Of a DNA stretch of 52,438 nt, positions 16,072 to 24,037 are shown in pieces. The DNA lies in IMG/VR virus record IMGVR_UViG_3300010054_000044, positions 1-52,438 of that record, one strand, 5' to 3'. A program made the translations under genes and the position numbers. Origin of the DNA: a virus. Position 1 is the stretch's first letter. Each line of letters starts with the position of its first letter. The notes beneath the pieces were generated by a model. The model searched no databases. It saw only the letters and a program-made list of their open reading frames with translations, and had not been told where the DNA came from.

Positions 16072-18885
16072 TTACAGAGCAGCAATAATAAAGGCTAGCA
16101 ACTCTTCATAGCGCACACCGTAACGATTGCCAGCGGAGCGGTACTCCTGCGTGATATTACCATCTTCATCTTTCACTTCAGGCTGCTCTTCCCACTCATC
16201 ATAACAAATGATTCCGTAGCGATTAGCGTCAAGACCTTCGGCGGCAAACGCTTCTGCAACTTCTTGCGCTATCACCCCAATATGGATTCGGGCCTCAGAT
16301 CCTTTCCTATCCACAGCATCACGATAGCGGAATTTTTTAACTAGGCCTTTTAGGCGTTTAGCAACAAGTAATTCCGCTTCGTCTAAACATTCAATGTCTT
16401 GCTTTTCGCGCTTGTCCGACGTATTTATTGTTCCAGTTGATGCGTACAGCTCAGAAAACCTATTCGCTGCTGTGCCAAGCAAGTGCACCCCGTCAACCTC
16501 AGGTCGTGTAATTACGTCGTAGAATCTCAGGGAATTGGTGCTGTTCGCTCTTAATGACCAGAAGTCATTTGAAGACGTTTCTGTGCAGTTATATAATAAC
16601 TGAGCCTCTCTAAACGAATTCGGCGTGGATACTGCTATCCCTGCCGCCGACCCGTTTTCTCCAGTAATTGCCATGGACGTAATAGAATATAATCCACCTT
16701 CGTTCACCCAAAAGTGAGCACTAGGGTTTAGGTTCGCTTGAGTTTCAGCTAATTTGTCATGAAAACGACCAGACAAAGATCCAATTCTTTCGCCCGTCGC
16801 GTGACAAAAAACCGGATTAGCGTCACTACCCCTAAGTGCGGCTCCGCTTTCGTCTTTCAAATATGGAGCAATGCTATTTCTGGAACCAGGGTGGCTAACA
16901 TGGGTAACATTCCTAACCGAACCTATATTAATTTCAACTACATCAGCAGCTTCATCAAACGCGCAAACTTCGGTGAAATTATTATTCCCTGAATACCTAA
17001 CTGTGCTTACTGGGCTGCCTAGTGAGATTGCAGAGTATACTGCATTTTGTGATGCCTGCCCTGTCAGATTGATAGCATGTTTCTCGTTGAGATTGGGTGA
17101 TTGCGTTACGTCATATAGCAACCCAACAAATAAATTGCCGCTGCCCTCTCCGAGTAAAACACCTTCGTTGCAGTGCTTAGACAATACTCCCATTGCTAGG
17201 TTGTAATCAGCGCCATCTACATCAATAGTGGTCTGTCCATACGACAGTGCAACGTTGCTGTTTTCAGCTATCAACGATGAGAGCAGATTGTGCCTAGCAT
17301 CGTTTTTTAGTTCATGTGCATACCCAATGCCGTTCTTAACATCTTTTGCATACATGTTAGAAGCGAATGATGTGTCGGTACGATCAAAAAGCCAACCGAC
17401 TGAAATGTCGCAATCTGGATTCGGAATTAAGTCACAATCTAATAGGCGTACATTTTTAGGTCTGACTCCCGTGCCGCCCGCTATTAATATCCCTGTTCCT
17501 CGCTCATCACCCGCAGCGCCGTAATCAATTACTCTTACATCTCTTATATGTAAATCACTTCCAGAGGCGGCTATTCCGTGCCCAGATCCGTTTCCAGAAA
17601 GCTGGCCCATATCAATAGTGAACCCGGATAGGCTTATGTTGTTTTTTTCTGGCGCATCAAACAGCGTGCCTGTTCCTGTTTTTCTTATGACGGTTTGCGT
17701 GGAACCTGCACCATACATAGTCAGATCTGCTGGAAGCGACTGTTCTGACAATAAATCGTAGACGCCGCCCTTCTCTAACCGATTTGTATATTCGGTTTTT
17801 AAAATTAAATCGGCAATGCTGTCGCCAAACTGACTGGCTCTAGCCATTGAGCCAAACAGCCCCTTCGCCTGCAATCCACTCCCACTTAGATCAATAAAGC
17901 TACCGCCATCATCCGTACCTGTTCCAGCCGCCACAATCTCATAATCATTGCCGCCGCCGTCTCCTGGTGAGTAGTAGCCTAGGGTGCGCACTTTTGCGCC
18001 AACCTGTAGTCCGGCAAACGCCTGCATATCGGCCACGGTGTCAAACACGATGCCGCGACGGTCGATGGCGGCGGGGATAAGCTGCACCCCTGAGCTAGTA
18101 CCCACTTCGTAGGTGTCTAGGTCGTTGGTACGCCACACGCTGCCGTTAAACACCTTCTCAGCACCCACCGTGGTGTTGTAGTAGCGGTCACCTGCATTCG
18201 GTGCGTTACCGAGCGGGTCTAACGTAGGGTCGCTGGCTAGTGCGCCGTAGTACGCGCCGCGAATCAAGTTCCAGGTATTGGCAGCAGAATTCTTGTGCTC
18301 TTCGGCGGTATTGCGGTAATCCAGCGTGGTATCACGAGCAGTAAGCGTTTTGTCGCGGTAGCCCTTGGTGGTATCTCGCGCCGTCAAGGTGGTGTCGCGG
18401 GCAGCGAGCGTGGTGTCTCGTGCCGATAGCGTGGTGTCGCGGGCGGCTTCGGTGGCAGCCTTGGCGTTTTCGATATCCACCACGTTAACGCCCAGGCTCC
18501 AGTTCGCGGCATTGAACGTGGCCCCGCTGGTCATGCGTGATCGCGAAACGTACAGGTTCTTGGTGTCCGGGTCGCGCACCACGTCATTAATGAAATAGTC
18601 AGTGTTTGGCGTCCAATCGCCGCGCCAAGTAAATCCGTCTAGCAGCGCTAGCTTGCCGTCTTTATCGAACCCTACCACTTTGTTGCGCCGCTGCAGGGCA
18701 TTGGCCTCAATCTCTTGGCTGGCACTTTCATCCGGCAGCTTGAGTGCGCGAGAGGTATCTACCTTGACTTTGCCAAGAGCGGTGGCGACCTCGTCAAACT
18801 TATAGTCAACGGATGATGACTCAACGGTGGTGCCGGGCTGAAAGCGCTGGGCGGGGTCTGAGTTGTCGTAGTACGGTTCAGTCAT
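16072..18885 (-). CDS. Tailspike with beta-helix and S74 intramolecular chaperone
   Basis: A 937-residue protein. Residues 1-130 form a virion-binding head with a WRGDWTPNTDYFINDVV module. Around residues 140-200 there are tandem ARDTTL-type repeats predicted as a trimeric coiled coil. Residues about 300-780 look like a right-handed beta-helix receptor-binding or depolymerase domain. The C-terminus has TSDKREKQDIE and RIHIGVIAQEVAEAF, the peptidase S74 auto-cleaving chaperone with its Ser-Lys pair. The beta-helix DNA is visibly richer in A+T than the rest of the operon, suggesting receptor-domain exchange. Host-surface glycan recognition is inferred. A terminator follows. Confidence 0.9.
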   Translation of the reverse strand: MTEPYYDNSDPAQRFQPGTTVESSSVDYKFDEVATALGKVKVDTSRALKLPDESASQEIEANALQRRNKVVGFDKDGKLALLDGFTWRGDWTPNTDYFINDVVRDPDTKNLYVSRSRMTSGATFNAANWSLGVNVVDIENAKAATEAARDTTLSARDTTLAARDTTLTARDTTKGYRDKTLTARDTTLDYRNTAEEHKNSAANTWNLIRGAYYGALASDPTLDPLGNAPNAGDRYYNTTVGAEKVFNGSVWRTNDLDTYEVGTSSGVQLIPAAIDRRGIVFDTVADMQAFAGLQVGAKVRTLGYYSPGDGGGNDYEIVAAGTGTDDGGSFIDLSGSGLQAKGLFGSMARASQFGDSIADLILKTEYTNRLEKGGVYDLLSEQSLPADLTMYGAGSTQTVIRKTGTGTLFDAPEKNNISLSGFTIDMGQLSGNGSGHGIAASGSDLHIRDVRVIDYGAAGDERGTGILIAGGTGVRPKNVRLLDCDLIPNPDCDISVGWLFDRTDTSFASNMYAKDVKNGIGYAHELKNDARHNLLSSLIAENSNVALSYGQTTIDVDGADYNLAMGVLSKHCNEGVLLGEGSGNLFVGLLYDVTQSPNLNEKHAINLTGQASQNAVYSAISLGSPVSTVRYSGNNNFTEVCAFDEAADVVEINIGSVRNVTHVSHPGSRNSIAPYLKDESGAALRGSDANPVFCHATGERIGSLSGRFHDKLAETQANLNPSAHFWVNEGGLYSITSMAITGENGSAAGIAVSTPNSFREAQLLYNCTETSSNDFWSLRANSTNSLRFYDVITRPEVDGVHLLGTAANRFSELYASTGTINTSDKREKQDIECLDEAELLVAKRLKGLVKKFRYRDAVDRKGSEARIHIGVIAQEVAEAFAAEGLDANRYGIICYDEWEEQPEVKDEDGNITQEYRSAGNRYGVRYEELLAFIIAAL

Positions 18886-18915
18886 GGGAAACCCTCTCGG
18901 CTTGCCAGTGGTGGT

Positions 18916-20739
18916 TTATCCGCGACGGTGGCGTCGCTGTTCGAAATGAATGTCGTAGCCCAGTATTTCGTGGGGGTCGCTGTCAGAGTTGGAGTAGATG
19001 GCGAAGTTAATGGCGGTACCGGTGCCGCTGACGTTCATCGGCTCCTGGCCAAGCGAAGGCGACGACCAGTTGAATTGGCCCCAGTTGTCGATATCCCATA
19101 AACCGCCGCCCAGCAGGAATTGAATGAACTCGCGCCGTGGTGTCGCGGTTTCTACGCGCCCGTAGTCGAAGTCGGTCAGGATGGAGATATTGGCGTTGGA
19201 GCCTGAGCGCACGTCCCAAAACACGCGGCGGAATCGCTTGCGGATGCTTGGGCTTTTCAGCGTGTTGTAGGCCAGCGTTAGAAACGATTCGATAGGCGCG
19301 CCGTTGAAGCTGGTGGCGTTATTGTCCAGGCGGTAGACGTTGCCTTGATCATCCCCGAATAGCAGCACTTCGGCCCCGTTGTCGCGCTCGCCGCTGTGCG
19401 CCACTTCAACCTGAGCCGGGAAGCGCACGGTGGTAATGCCGGTTGGGCTCATGTACACGCCGGTACCGTTGTCGAACCACACACGGTACTGTGCCCGCTG
19501 CTTACTGATCGCCGAGGCTTTAACCCGGGTGAACAGCCGCTCCTGCAGAAAGATCGGCTCGACTTGGTAGCCTTGCTGCATGGGCCGGAAGTCACCGTAA
19601 GCATTTGTGGCTTCAAGGCTGCCGATGCCGCGCTCTGCGATGAAGTACGGCTGCATCAGGCTTTGCCCGCTGTAGGGTCGAGCGCCGCTAGTGGGTACCG
19701 TCACCTCTAGCCGCCAATCTGCTGTACTGGAGCCATACAGGGTTTGAATGGTATCGCGGCACAGCACATGCAGTACGCCACCACGGCCCAGCACTAGGCC
19801 GGTGAGCGTTTGGCCCACTGCTATTTCGCCAGCGCCGCCGGTAGAGGCATCCCACTCGGCAGGCTTGCCCAGCTCGGAATGTTGAATGCTGCCCTCGGCA
19901 AAGCCTAAAAATAGGTGGTTCTTGAAGAGCTCAATGTACAAGGCACCGCTGGGGGCGGCAGTTAGCTCGGTGTGAGCGAGTGTCTTATCCGGCACCATCA
20001 TGCTCATTTGCGGCAGGTTGCCCACGGTAAACGTCACGCGCTCAATGGTGTTTGGGTCAAGCCCTGCCAGGTCAATCGTCATTTCCGTGGTGGCGGTGCC
20101 GTCCCCTGTTACGTCAGCAGGCGATAGCAAAGCCGTACCGTCGCGGCCTTGCACCGTAGCGCCGGTAATGTTGCGCCCCTTGGCATCCTTGAGGGTGAGT
20201 ACGTCTGTTGCATTGGCAAAGGTGACGCCATCGGCAAAGTGGCTTTCCATCGCAGTGACCAGCGCCGTGATAGAGGCGTAATCCGCCGCCTCGGCAGCAG
20301 GCAGGGCCAGCGAGAATGGCTTGCCTCCACCCACACCATACAAACGGCGTCCGCCTTCGGTGCCTGTCACGTTGCCTTCCGTCCACTCATGGCGGCCTAG
20401 ATGCACCTCGGCCATGAAGCGCCACGCCTCGCTCTCGCCCTCACCTTCCAGCACGTACAGCGCGGCCCATTCGGTAGGGTCGCCGCCTTCCTCCTCGGCG
20501 GGAATATCCACCTGCTGCCGCACCGCTAGCTCGTAGCTGCCAAACGACACCACGCCGAGCATCGGGCCAGTGCCCGGCACTTCCAGGCCGATTTGCGTAT
20601 ACCCTTCAATGCGCCGATAACCGCCTGTGACCGGGCAGTCGTAGTTGACGGCTGACAGGCACGCACCGGGGGCTAGCTGTGCAGGGGGCGTGACAAGATC
20701 AATGCCGCCGCCGAGGGGGACATAGGCGTTAGTGCTCAT
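18916..20739 (-). CDS. Tail nozzle / tubular protein B-like structural protein
   Basis: A 607-residue protein beginning with PLGGGIDLVTPPAQLAPG and NYDCPVTGGYRRIEGY, a start shared by podoviral tail proteins placed next to the adaptor gene. It is mostly beta-strand, consistent with a nozzle ring. The ATG overlaps the stop of the upstream adaptor gene (ATGA), fixing the start. The assignment rests on order (adaptor, nozzle, tailspike) and the N-terminal signature. Confidence 0.7.
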   Translation of the reverse strand: MSTNAYVPLGGGIDLVTPPAQLAPGACLSAVNYDCPVTGGYRRIEGYTQIGLEVPGTGPMLGVVSFGSYELAVRQQVDIPAEEEGGDPTEWAALYVLEGEGESEAWRFMAEVHLGRHEWTEGNVTGTEGGRRLYGVGGGKPFSLALPAAEAADYASITALVTAMESHFADGVTFANATDVLTLKDAKGRNITGATVQGRDGTALLSPADVTGDGTATTEMTIDLAGLDPNTIERVTFTVGNLPQMSMMVPDKTLAHTELTAAPSGALYIELFKNHLFLGFAEGSIQHSELGKPAEWDASTGGAGEIAVGQTLTGLVLGRGGVLHVLCRDTIQTLYGSSTADWRLEVTVPTSGARPYSGQSLMQPYFIAERGIGSLEATNAYGDFRPMQQGYQVEPIFLQERLFTRVKASAISKQRAQYRVWFDNGTGVYMSPTGITTVRFPAQVEVAHSGERDNGAEVLLFGDDQGNVYRLDNNATSFNGAPIESFLTLAYNTLKSPSIRKRFRRVFWDVRSGSNANISILTDFDYGRVETATPRREFIQFLLGGGLWDIDNWGQFNWSSPSLGQEPMNVSGTGTAINFAIYSNSDSDPHEILGYDIHFEQRRHRRG

Positions 20740-21350
20740 GCCAGTGCCTCCCCTGTGCTAATCGGGGGTAGCTCGGTGGCGGCCACGCGCATCATCACCT
20801 CCCGGTAATTAGCGCTCGCCTGCTGCACGACTTCGGGGGCATTCTCGTAAAGCCCGTACTGCAGCATGGCGCGGTAAACAATCGCCATGTGATAGCGCGG
20901 CGGCATACGCGGCACATCGTTGTTGTTCTCCAATTCCTGCGGAGTGCGCCAGTATTCAAACTGCAGCGCACCAGAGGTGTTGGGCGCGGCGTTAAGGTGA
21001 AGCACTCCGTCCGGCGCAATCGCCGTGCATGTAAAGTGGTCGTTAGCGGCGTAGCGCAGCTCTTCCCACGGCAAGACGCGAATCACTTGGCTGCCGAAAC
21101 GCAGGGTATCCGCTGCCCAGGCTTCAAAGTCCTCGGGCAGCGGGTATTGGGTGTCCTCGGTGTTTAGATCCACCTGCCCAAGCGACCAATCAAACCGCCA
21201 GCGGCGTTCTAGCTGAATTTCCCGCCACGCGGTTTTCACCCAGCCGATCAGGCGTGCGTATTCCCCGGACTGACCGGCCACGTTGGCAGGGCCGTTCCCG
21301 GCTGCGCCAACTTCTTGGCGTAGCCGTTGGCACAATTCCAGGAACGTCAT
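20736..21350 (-). CDS. Head-tail adaptor (tail tubular protein A-like)
   Basis: A 204-residue protein starting MTFLELCQRLRQEVG with a conserved VKTAWREIQLERRWRFDW helix, as in podoviral adaptor proteins that bind under the portal. A C-terminal helical region includes RYHMAIVYRAMLQYGLYE. GGAG precedes the ATG. It sits between a small head gene and the nozzle gene. Confidence 0.75.
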   Translation of the reverse strand: MTFLELCQRLRQEVGAAGNGPANVAGQSGEYARLIGWVKTAWREIQLERRWRFDWSLGQVDLNTEDTQYPLPEDFEAWAADTLRFGSQVIRVLPWEELRYAANDHFTCTAIAPDGVLHLNAAPNTSGALQFEYWRTPQELENNNDVPRMPPRYHMAIVYRAMLQYGLYENAPEVVQQASANYREVMMRVAATELPPISTGEALA

Positions 21351-21353
21351 GGC

Positions 21354-21764
21354 TTACTCCACTTCGCGCACGATCTGGAAGGGGTAGGCCAAGACTTCGG
21401 TGCGGCTCATATCCTTGGGGTCGTACTCGTAGCGGTTGGCGTTTTTCAGCACCTCGACCACGGATTCAGGCACGATGACGTTTTTGCCGCGCTGAATGGC
21501 CCACATCTTGCCGTTCACGCCCACGGGCACCGGCTGCTTATCCTTGCCATCGGTTTGAATGATGATCTCAAAGCGCTTTTCTTTGGTGCTTTCAGCGGTG
21601 CTTGGTGCCGTATTCAGCTCTGGTGCTGGCGGCTCGCCTAGTGCTTCACGCAGCTTGTTACGCAGCGTGTCGTCGCTGGCGTTGTGTGCAAACTTAACGC
21701 CCAGGTCGTTGGCGGTTTGCTCCAGCGTGGCGCGGTCCATGGTGTTGACGTTGACTTCTGACAT
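21354..21764 (-). CDS. Head-associated protein with HeH/LEM-like N-terminus
   Basis: A 136-residue protein. Residues 8-45 (TLEQTANDLGVKFAHNAS followed by LRNKLREAL) resemble a HeH/LEM or SAP-type helix-extended-loop-helix. After a Pro/Thr linker, residues 60-136 form a compact domain with GKMWAIQRGKNVIVPESVV, seen in short phage proteins encoded after the capsid gene. It could be a decoration, head-completion or DNA-binding structural protein. Its leader repeats that of the capsid gene. Confidence 0.6.
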   Translation of the reverse strand: MSEVNVNTMDRATLEQTANDLGVKFAHNASDDTLRNKLREALGEPPAPELNTAPSTAESTKEKRFEIIIQTDGKDKQPVPVGVNGKMWAIQRGKNVIVPESVVEVLKNANRYEYDPKDMSRTEVLAYPFQIVREVE

Positions 21765-21769
21765 TGCGG

Positions 21770-21783
21770 TTACCTCACGGTAA
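21770..21783 (-). promoter_or_regulatory. Shine-Dalgarno hairpin, copy 2
   Basis: On the transcribed strand TTACC and GGTAA enclose a GTGA (GNRA-type) loop that contains part of the ribosome-binding sequence. The same hairpin precedes the capsid gene. Confidence 0.5.
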
Positions 21784-21790
21784 GCGGAAA

Positions 21791-21818
21791 TAAAAAGCCC
21801 CAGCGGATGCCGGGGCTT
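21791..21818 (-). terminator. Terminator after the capsid gene
   Basis: AAGCCCC (21795-21801) pairs with GGGGCTT (21812-21818), followed on the minus strand by a T run. It could give the capsid message a discrete end while allowing partial read-through to neck genes. Confidence 0.85.
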
Positions 21819-21834
21819 GAGGGGTGGTTAGGGG

Positions 21835-22827
21835 TTACGCCAGCTCGGAAGCAGCGACTTCCAATCGGGCCAGCCATGCTTCGTTAAGCACCTTGGCCAC
21901 GAAGTAGGTTTTCCAGCCTACGGAGCCACGCTGGCCGAGCGGATCGCCGCCACGCGGGGTATCCGGGTTCAGCACCTTGGGCGTGACCGCGTTCTTGCCT
22001 TTCAGCGGCACCAGGCCGTAGGACTCTTTGGCGATGTACACTACGGGGTATACGTCTGCGTTGGTGCCAGTGGTAGACACCATGCTGCCTGCAGTGCCGC
22101 CCGCGTCGGCGAACTTGTCCAGCACGGGGGAAAGCACGTAGCGCACGTCCTCGACCTTGCCGATCTCATACGGTAGCGCCTTCATGCTTCCGTACTTCTC
22201 GGTGGGAACGAAGCCGACCATGTCTCGAATATCCGCTTCGAGGTCGGTATGTGCGAACGCGACAAACGCGGCATCAACCGGCTCGGTGGAGTAGTTGGGA
22301 GAGCTGCCCACCATGCTGGTAACTTTCTTGGCGCGCTGGGCTTTCAGTGCGCGAGTGATAGCGCGCTGCTTAGCCAGGCTAATCTTGGTGTTCACCGCTG
22401 AGCGGGCTGCGCCGTTGGCATAGAACACGTTGGTGCCTGCACGAATGGCACCCCAGGTCTGCACCTCGACGGTTTCCGCTGCTTGCTCACCGCACAGCAT
22501 GGAAGCGTCAGACAGCACCGGGTCTTCGGCCAAGTCGTTGACCACATCGGTGATTTCAACCCAAGCGCCCCACTGCTTGAGCTGTACTTCCACGTCCTCG
22601 TACTGCATTTGCTGCGCAGTCGGGGTGACGCCCTCAGCCAGCGGGGTGTTAGGGATGTTGAACGGCACCGGGCGGCGGAACTTCACCGTATCGGCTTTGT
22701 TCTTCGGCATCGGCTTGGATTGGCCGAATTTAGACAGAACCAAGATGGGCTCGGCATGAGCCAGCATTTCAGCGGCGGCCCAGGCAGCAGTACGCTGCGA
22801 GATAGAGCCATAAGTAGTTGTAGCCAT
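21835..22827 (-). CDS. Major capsid protein, N4-gp56 family
   Basis: A 330-residue protein with features of the N4-gp56 family: the N-terminal motif LSKFGQSKPMPKNKADTVKF, then PLAEGVTP, then LKQWGAWVEITDVV near residue 85. A C-terminal P-domain strand pair contains VYPVVYIAKESYGLVPLKGK. Length and position after a scaffold gene fit a HK97-fold capsid. Strong Shine-Dalgarno within a hairpin leader. The terminator directly downstream is consistent with very high expression. Confidence 0.92.
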   Translation of the reverse strand: MATTTYGSISQRTAAWAAAEMLAHAEPILVLSKFGQSKPMPKNKADTVKFRRPVPFNIPNTPLAEGVTPTAQQMQYEDVEVQLKQWGAWVEITDVVNDLAEDPVLSDASMLCGEQAAETVEVQTWGAIRAGTNVFYANGAARSAVNTKISLAKQRAITRALKAQRAKKVTSMVGSSPNYSTEPVDAAFVAFAHTDLEADIRDMVGFVPTEKYGSMKALPYEIGKVEDVRYVLSPVLDKFADAGGTAGSMVSTTGTNADVYPVVYIAKESYGLVPLKGKNAVTPKVLNPDTPRGGDPLGQRGSVGWKTYFVAKVLNEAWLARLEVAASELA

Positions 22828-22833
22828 TGCGTG

Positions 22834-22847
22834 TTACCTCACGGTAA
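22834..22847 (-). promoter_or_regulatory. Shine-Dalgarno hairpin, copy 1 (capsid leader)
   Basis: TTACC/GGTAA stem with a GTGA loop, just upstream of the capsid ATG and identical to the hairpin at 21770-21783. Confidence 0.5.
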
Positions 22848-22853
22848 GAAGGA

Positions 22854-23750
22854 TTAGCGTTGCCGCGCTTTTTTGGCGGCGTAGTGTTCAAAGGCGGCAT
22901 CGAAGTCGTCTGGCGTGCCCCGCTGTTGAGCGGCCCCTCGGCGGCTCACGGTTTGGGCGTTCGCTAGTCGGCTCTGCCGTTTGTCGTGCTGAGTGGCACG
23001 GCTGTTATCGCCCGGCAGGTTGCCCTTGTAGAAATCGAGGAGCGCGGATGCGTCGTCGGCGCTTTCGCTTCCCGCAAGCTGCTGGATAGCCGGGTTCTGG
23101 TCTTGCAGCCATGACTGAAACTCAGGGGCATTGACCACGTCACGCCAATCGCTGTGCCGGCTTTCGAGGCGGGCGTATTCCGATTGAAGCTGCTGTTCAT
23201 GCGCCTGTTGCTGGATGGGCTGCACTGCGGATTGCAGCTGCTGGAGCTGCTGTTCTAACTGCGCCTGCCGCTGCTGGTCTGCTTTCAGACGAGCTTCGAA
23301 GGCGCGGGCCATGTCGGGAAAGTCCTCCTTAAAAGCGTCCCAATCGTCACTGCCCATCTCTTGGGCAGCTTCGTCGCGGCGCTCGTCGTCGGATTTTTCC
23401 CGGCCATCGGCGTGCTGGGTGTGCTGCTGGCGTTGCTGTAGCTGCGATTGCAGGTCGTTAATCTGTCGTTGGTACGCGCCCAGGCGGCCGCGCTGACTGG
23501 CCTCAGAGTGCTTGAGCTTCTGGTTTTCCTGCTCGAGCGCGCTTAGGCGTTCGTTAATGTCCGGCTCAGGCTGGGCGGCTTCTTCTTCCTCGCCCTCTGG
23601 GTCCGGCTCTTGCCCTGACTCCTGGTCGCGGTGGTACTCGTCGCGCTCATCGGGCGCCTTGGTCTTTCCGGCATACTCGTCAAACGCGCTCTCGAAGTCG
23701 TCTTGAGTATCCTGCGGCTCTTTATCAAGCGGCTGGTTCTCGGTGCTCAT
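22854..23750 (-). CDS. Scaffolding protein
   Basis: A 298-residue, very acidic and Gln-rich protein, helical throughout with a long coiled coil (about residues 65-200). The C-terminal segment has RRGAAQQRGTPDDFDAAFEH, which mirrors an N-terminal DDFESAFDEYAGKTK. It lies directly upstream of the capsid gene. No protease motif is seen, so it may leave the head intact. The function follows from composition and position. Confidence 0.8.
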   Translation of the reverse strand: MSTENQPLDKEPQDTQDDFESAFDEYAGKTKAPDERDEYHRDQESGQEPDPEGEEEEAAQPEPDINERLSALEQENQKLKHSEASQRGRLGAYQRQINDLQSQLQQRQQHTQHADGREKSDDERRDEAAQEMGSDDWDAFKEDFPDMARAFEARLKADQQRQAQLEQQLQQLQSAVQPIQQQAHEQQLQSEYARLESRHSDWRDVVNAPEFQSWLQDQNPAIQQLAGSESADDASALLDFYKGNLPGDNSRATQHDKRQSRLANAQTVSRRGAAQQRGTPDDFDAAFEHYAAKKARQR

Positions 23751-23810
23751 GTAGCGGTTCTCCCGAACGGCTGTGGCGTCTCACGACGCGGTTGGCCTGC
23801 GTGCAGGCAA

Positions 23811-23835
23811 TAAAAAACCCGCTCGGTGGCGGGTT
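23811..23835 (-). terminator. Terminator overlapping the stop of the small head gene
   Basis: AACCCGC (23816-23822) pairs with GCGGGTT (23829-23835), followed by a T run on the minus strand; the upper stem overlaps the stop codon at 23834-23836. Confidence 0.85.
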
Positions 23836-24037
23836 AGTAATCGGTATCAGGTAGCGGCTCTCGCTTGGGCGTGTCGTCCGCGTTAGCAATCAGGTCATCA
23901 ATGACGCGAATCTCCCCGCGCAACTTATCGTCGTTGGGGCTGCCGTTAATCAGCGACTCAACGCACTGCTGGCGGCGATCCTGCAGCCATTGGGTCACGG
24001 CTTGCCAAGTGCCTGAGTGGCGGTCGAGGTTATCCAT
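23834..24037 (-). CDS. Small portal-linked protein
   Basis: A 67-residue protein starting MDNLDRHSGTWQAVTQWLQD, with LRGEIRVIDDLIA near the centre. Short proteins with this W...W and RG-L pattern are common next to the portal gene in many phages; their role is not established. The ATG at 24037 overlaps the portal stop by eight bases, indicating coupling. A longer start at 24067 would add an unlikely overlap. Confidence 0.65.
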   Translation of the reverse strand: MDNLDRHSGTWQAVTQWLQDRRQQCVESLINGSPNDDKLRGEIRVIDDLIANADDTPKREPLPDTDY

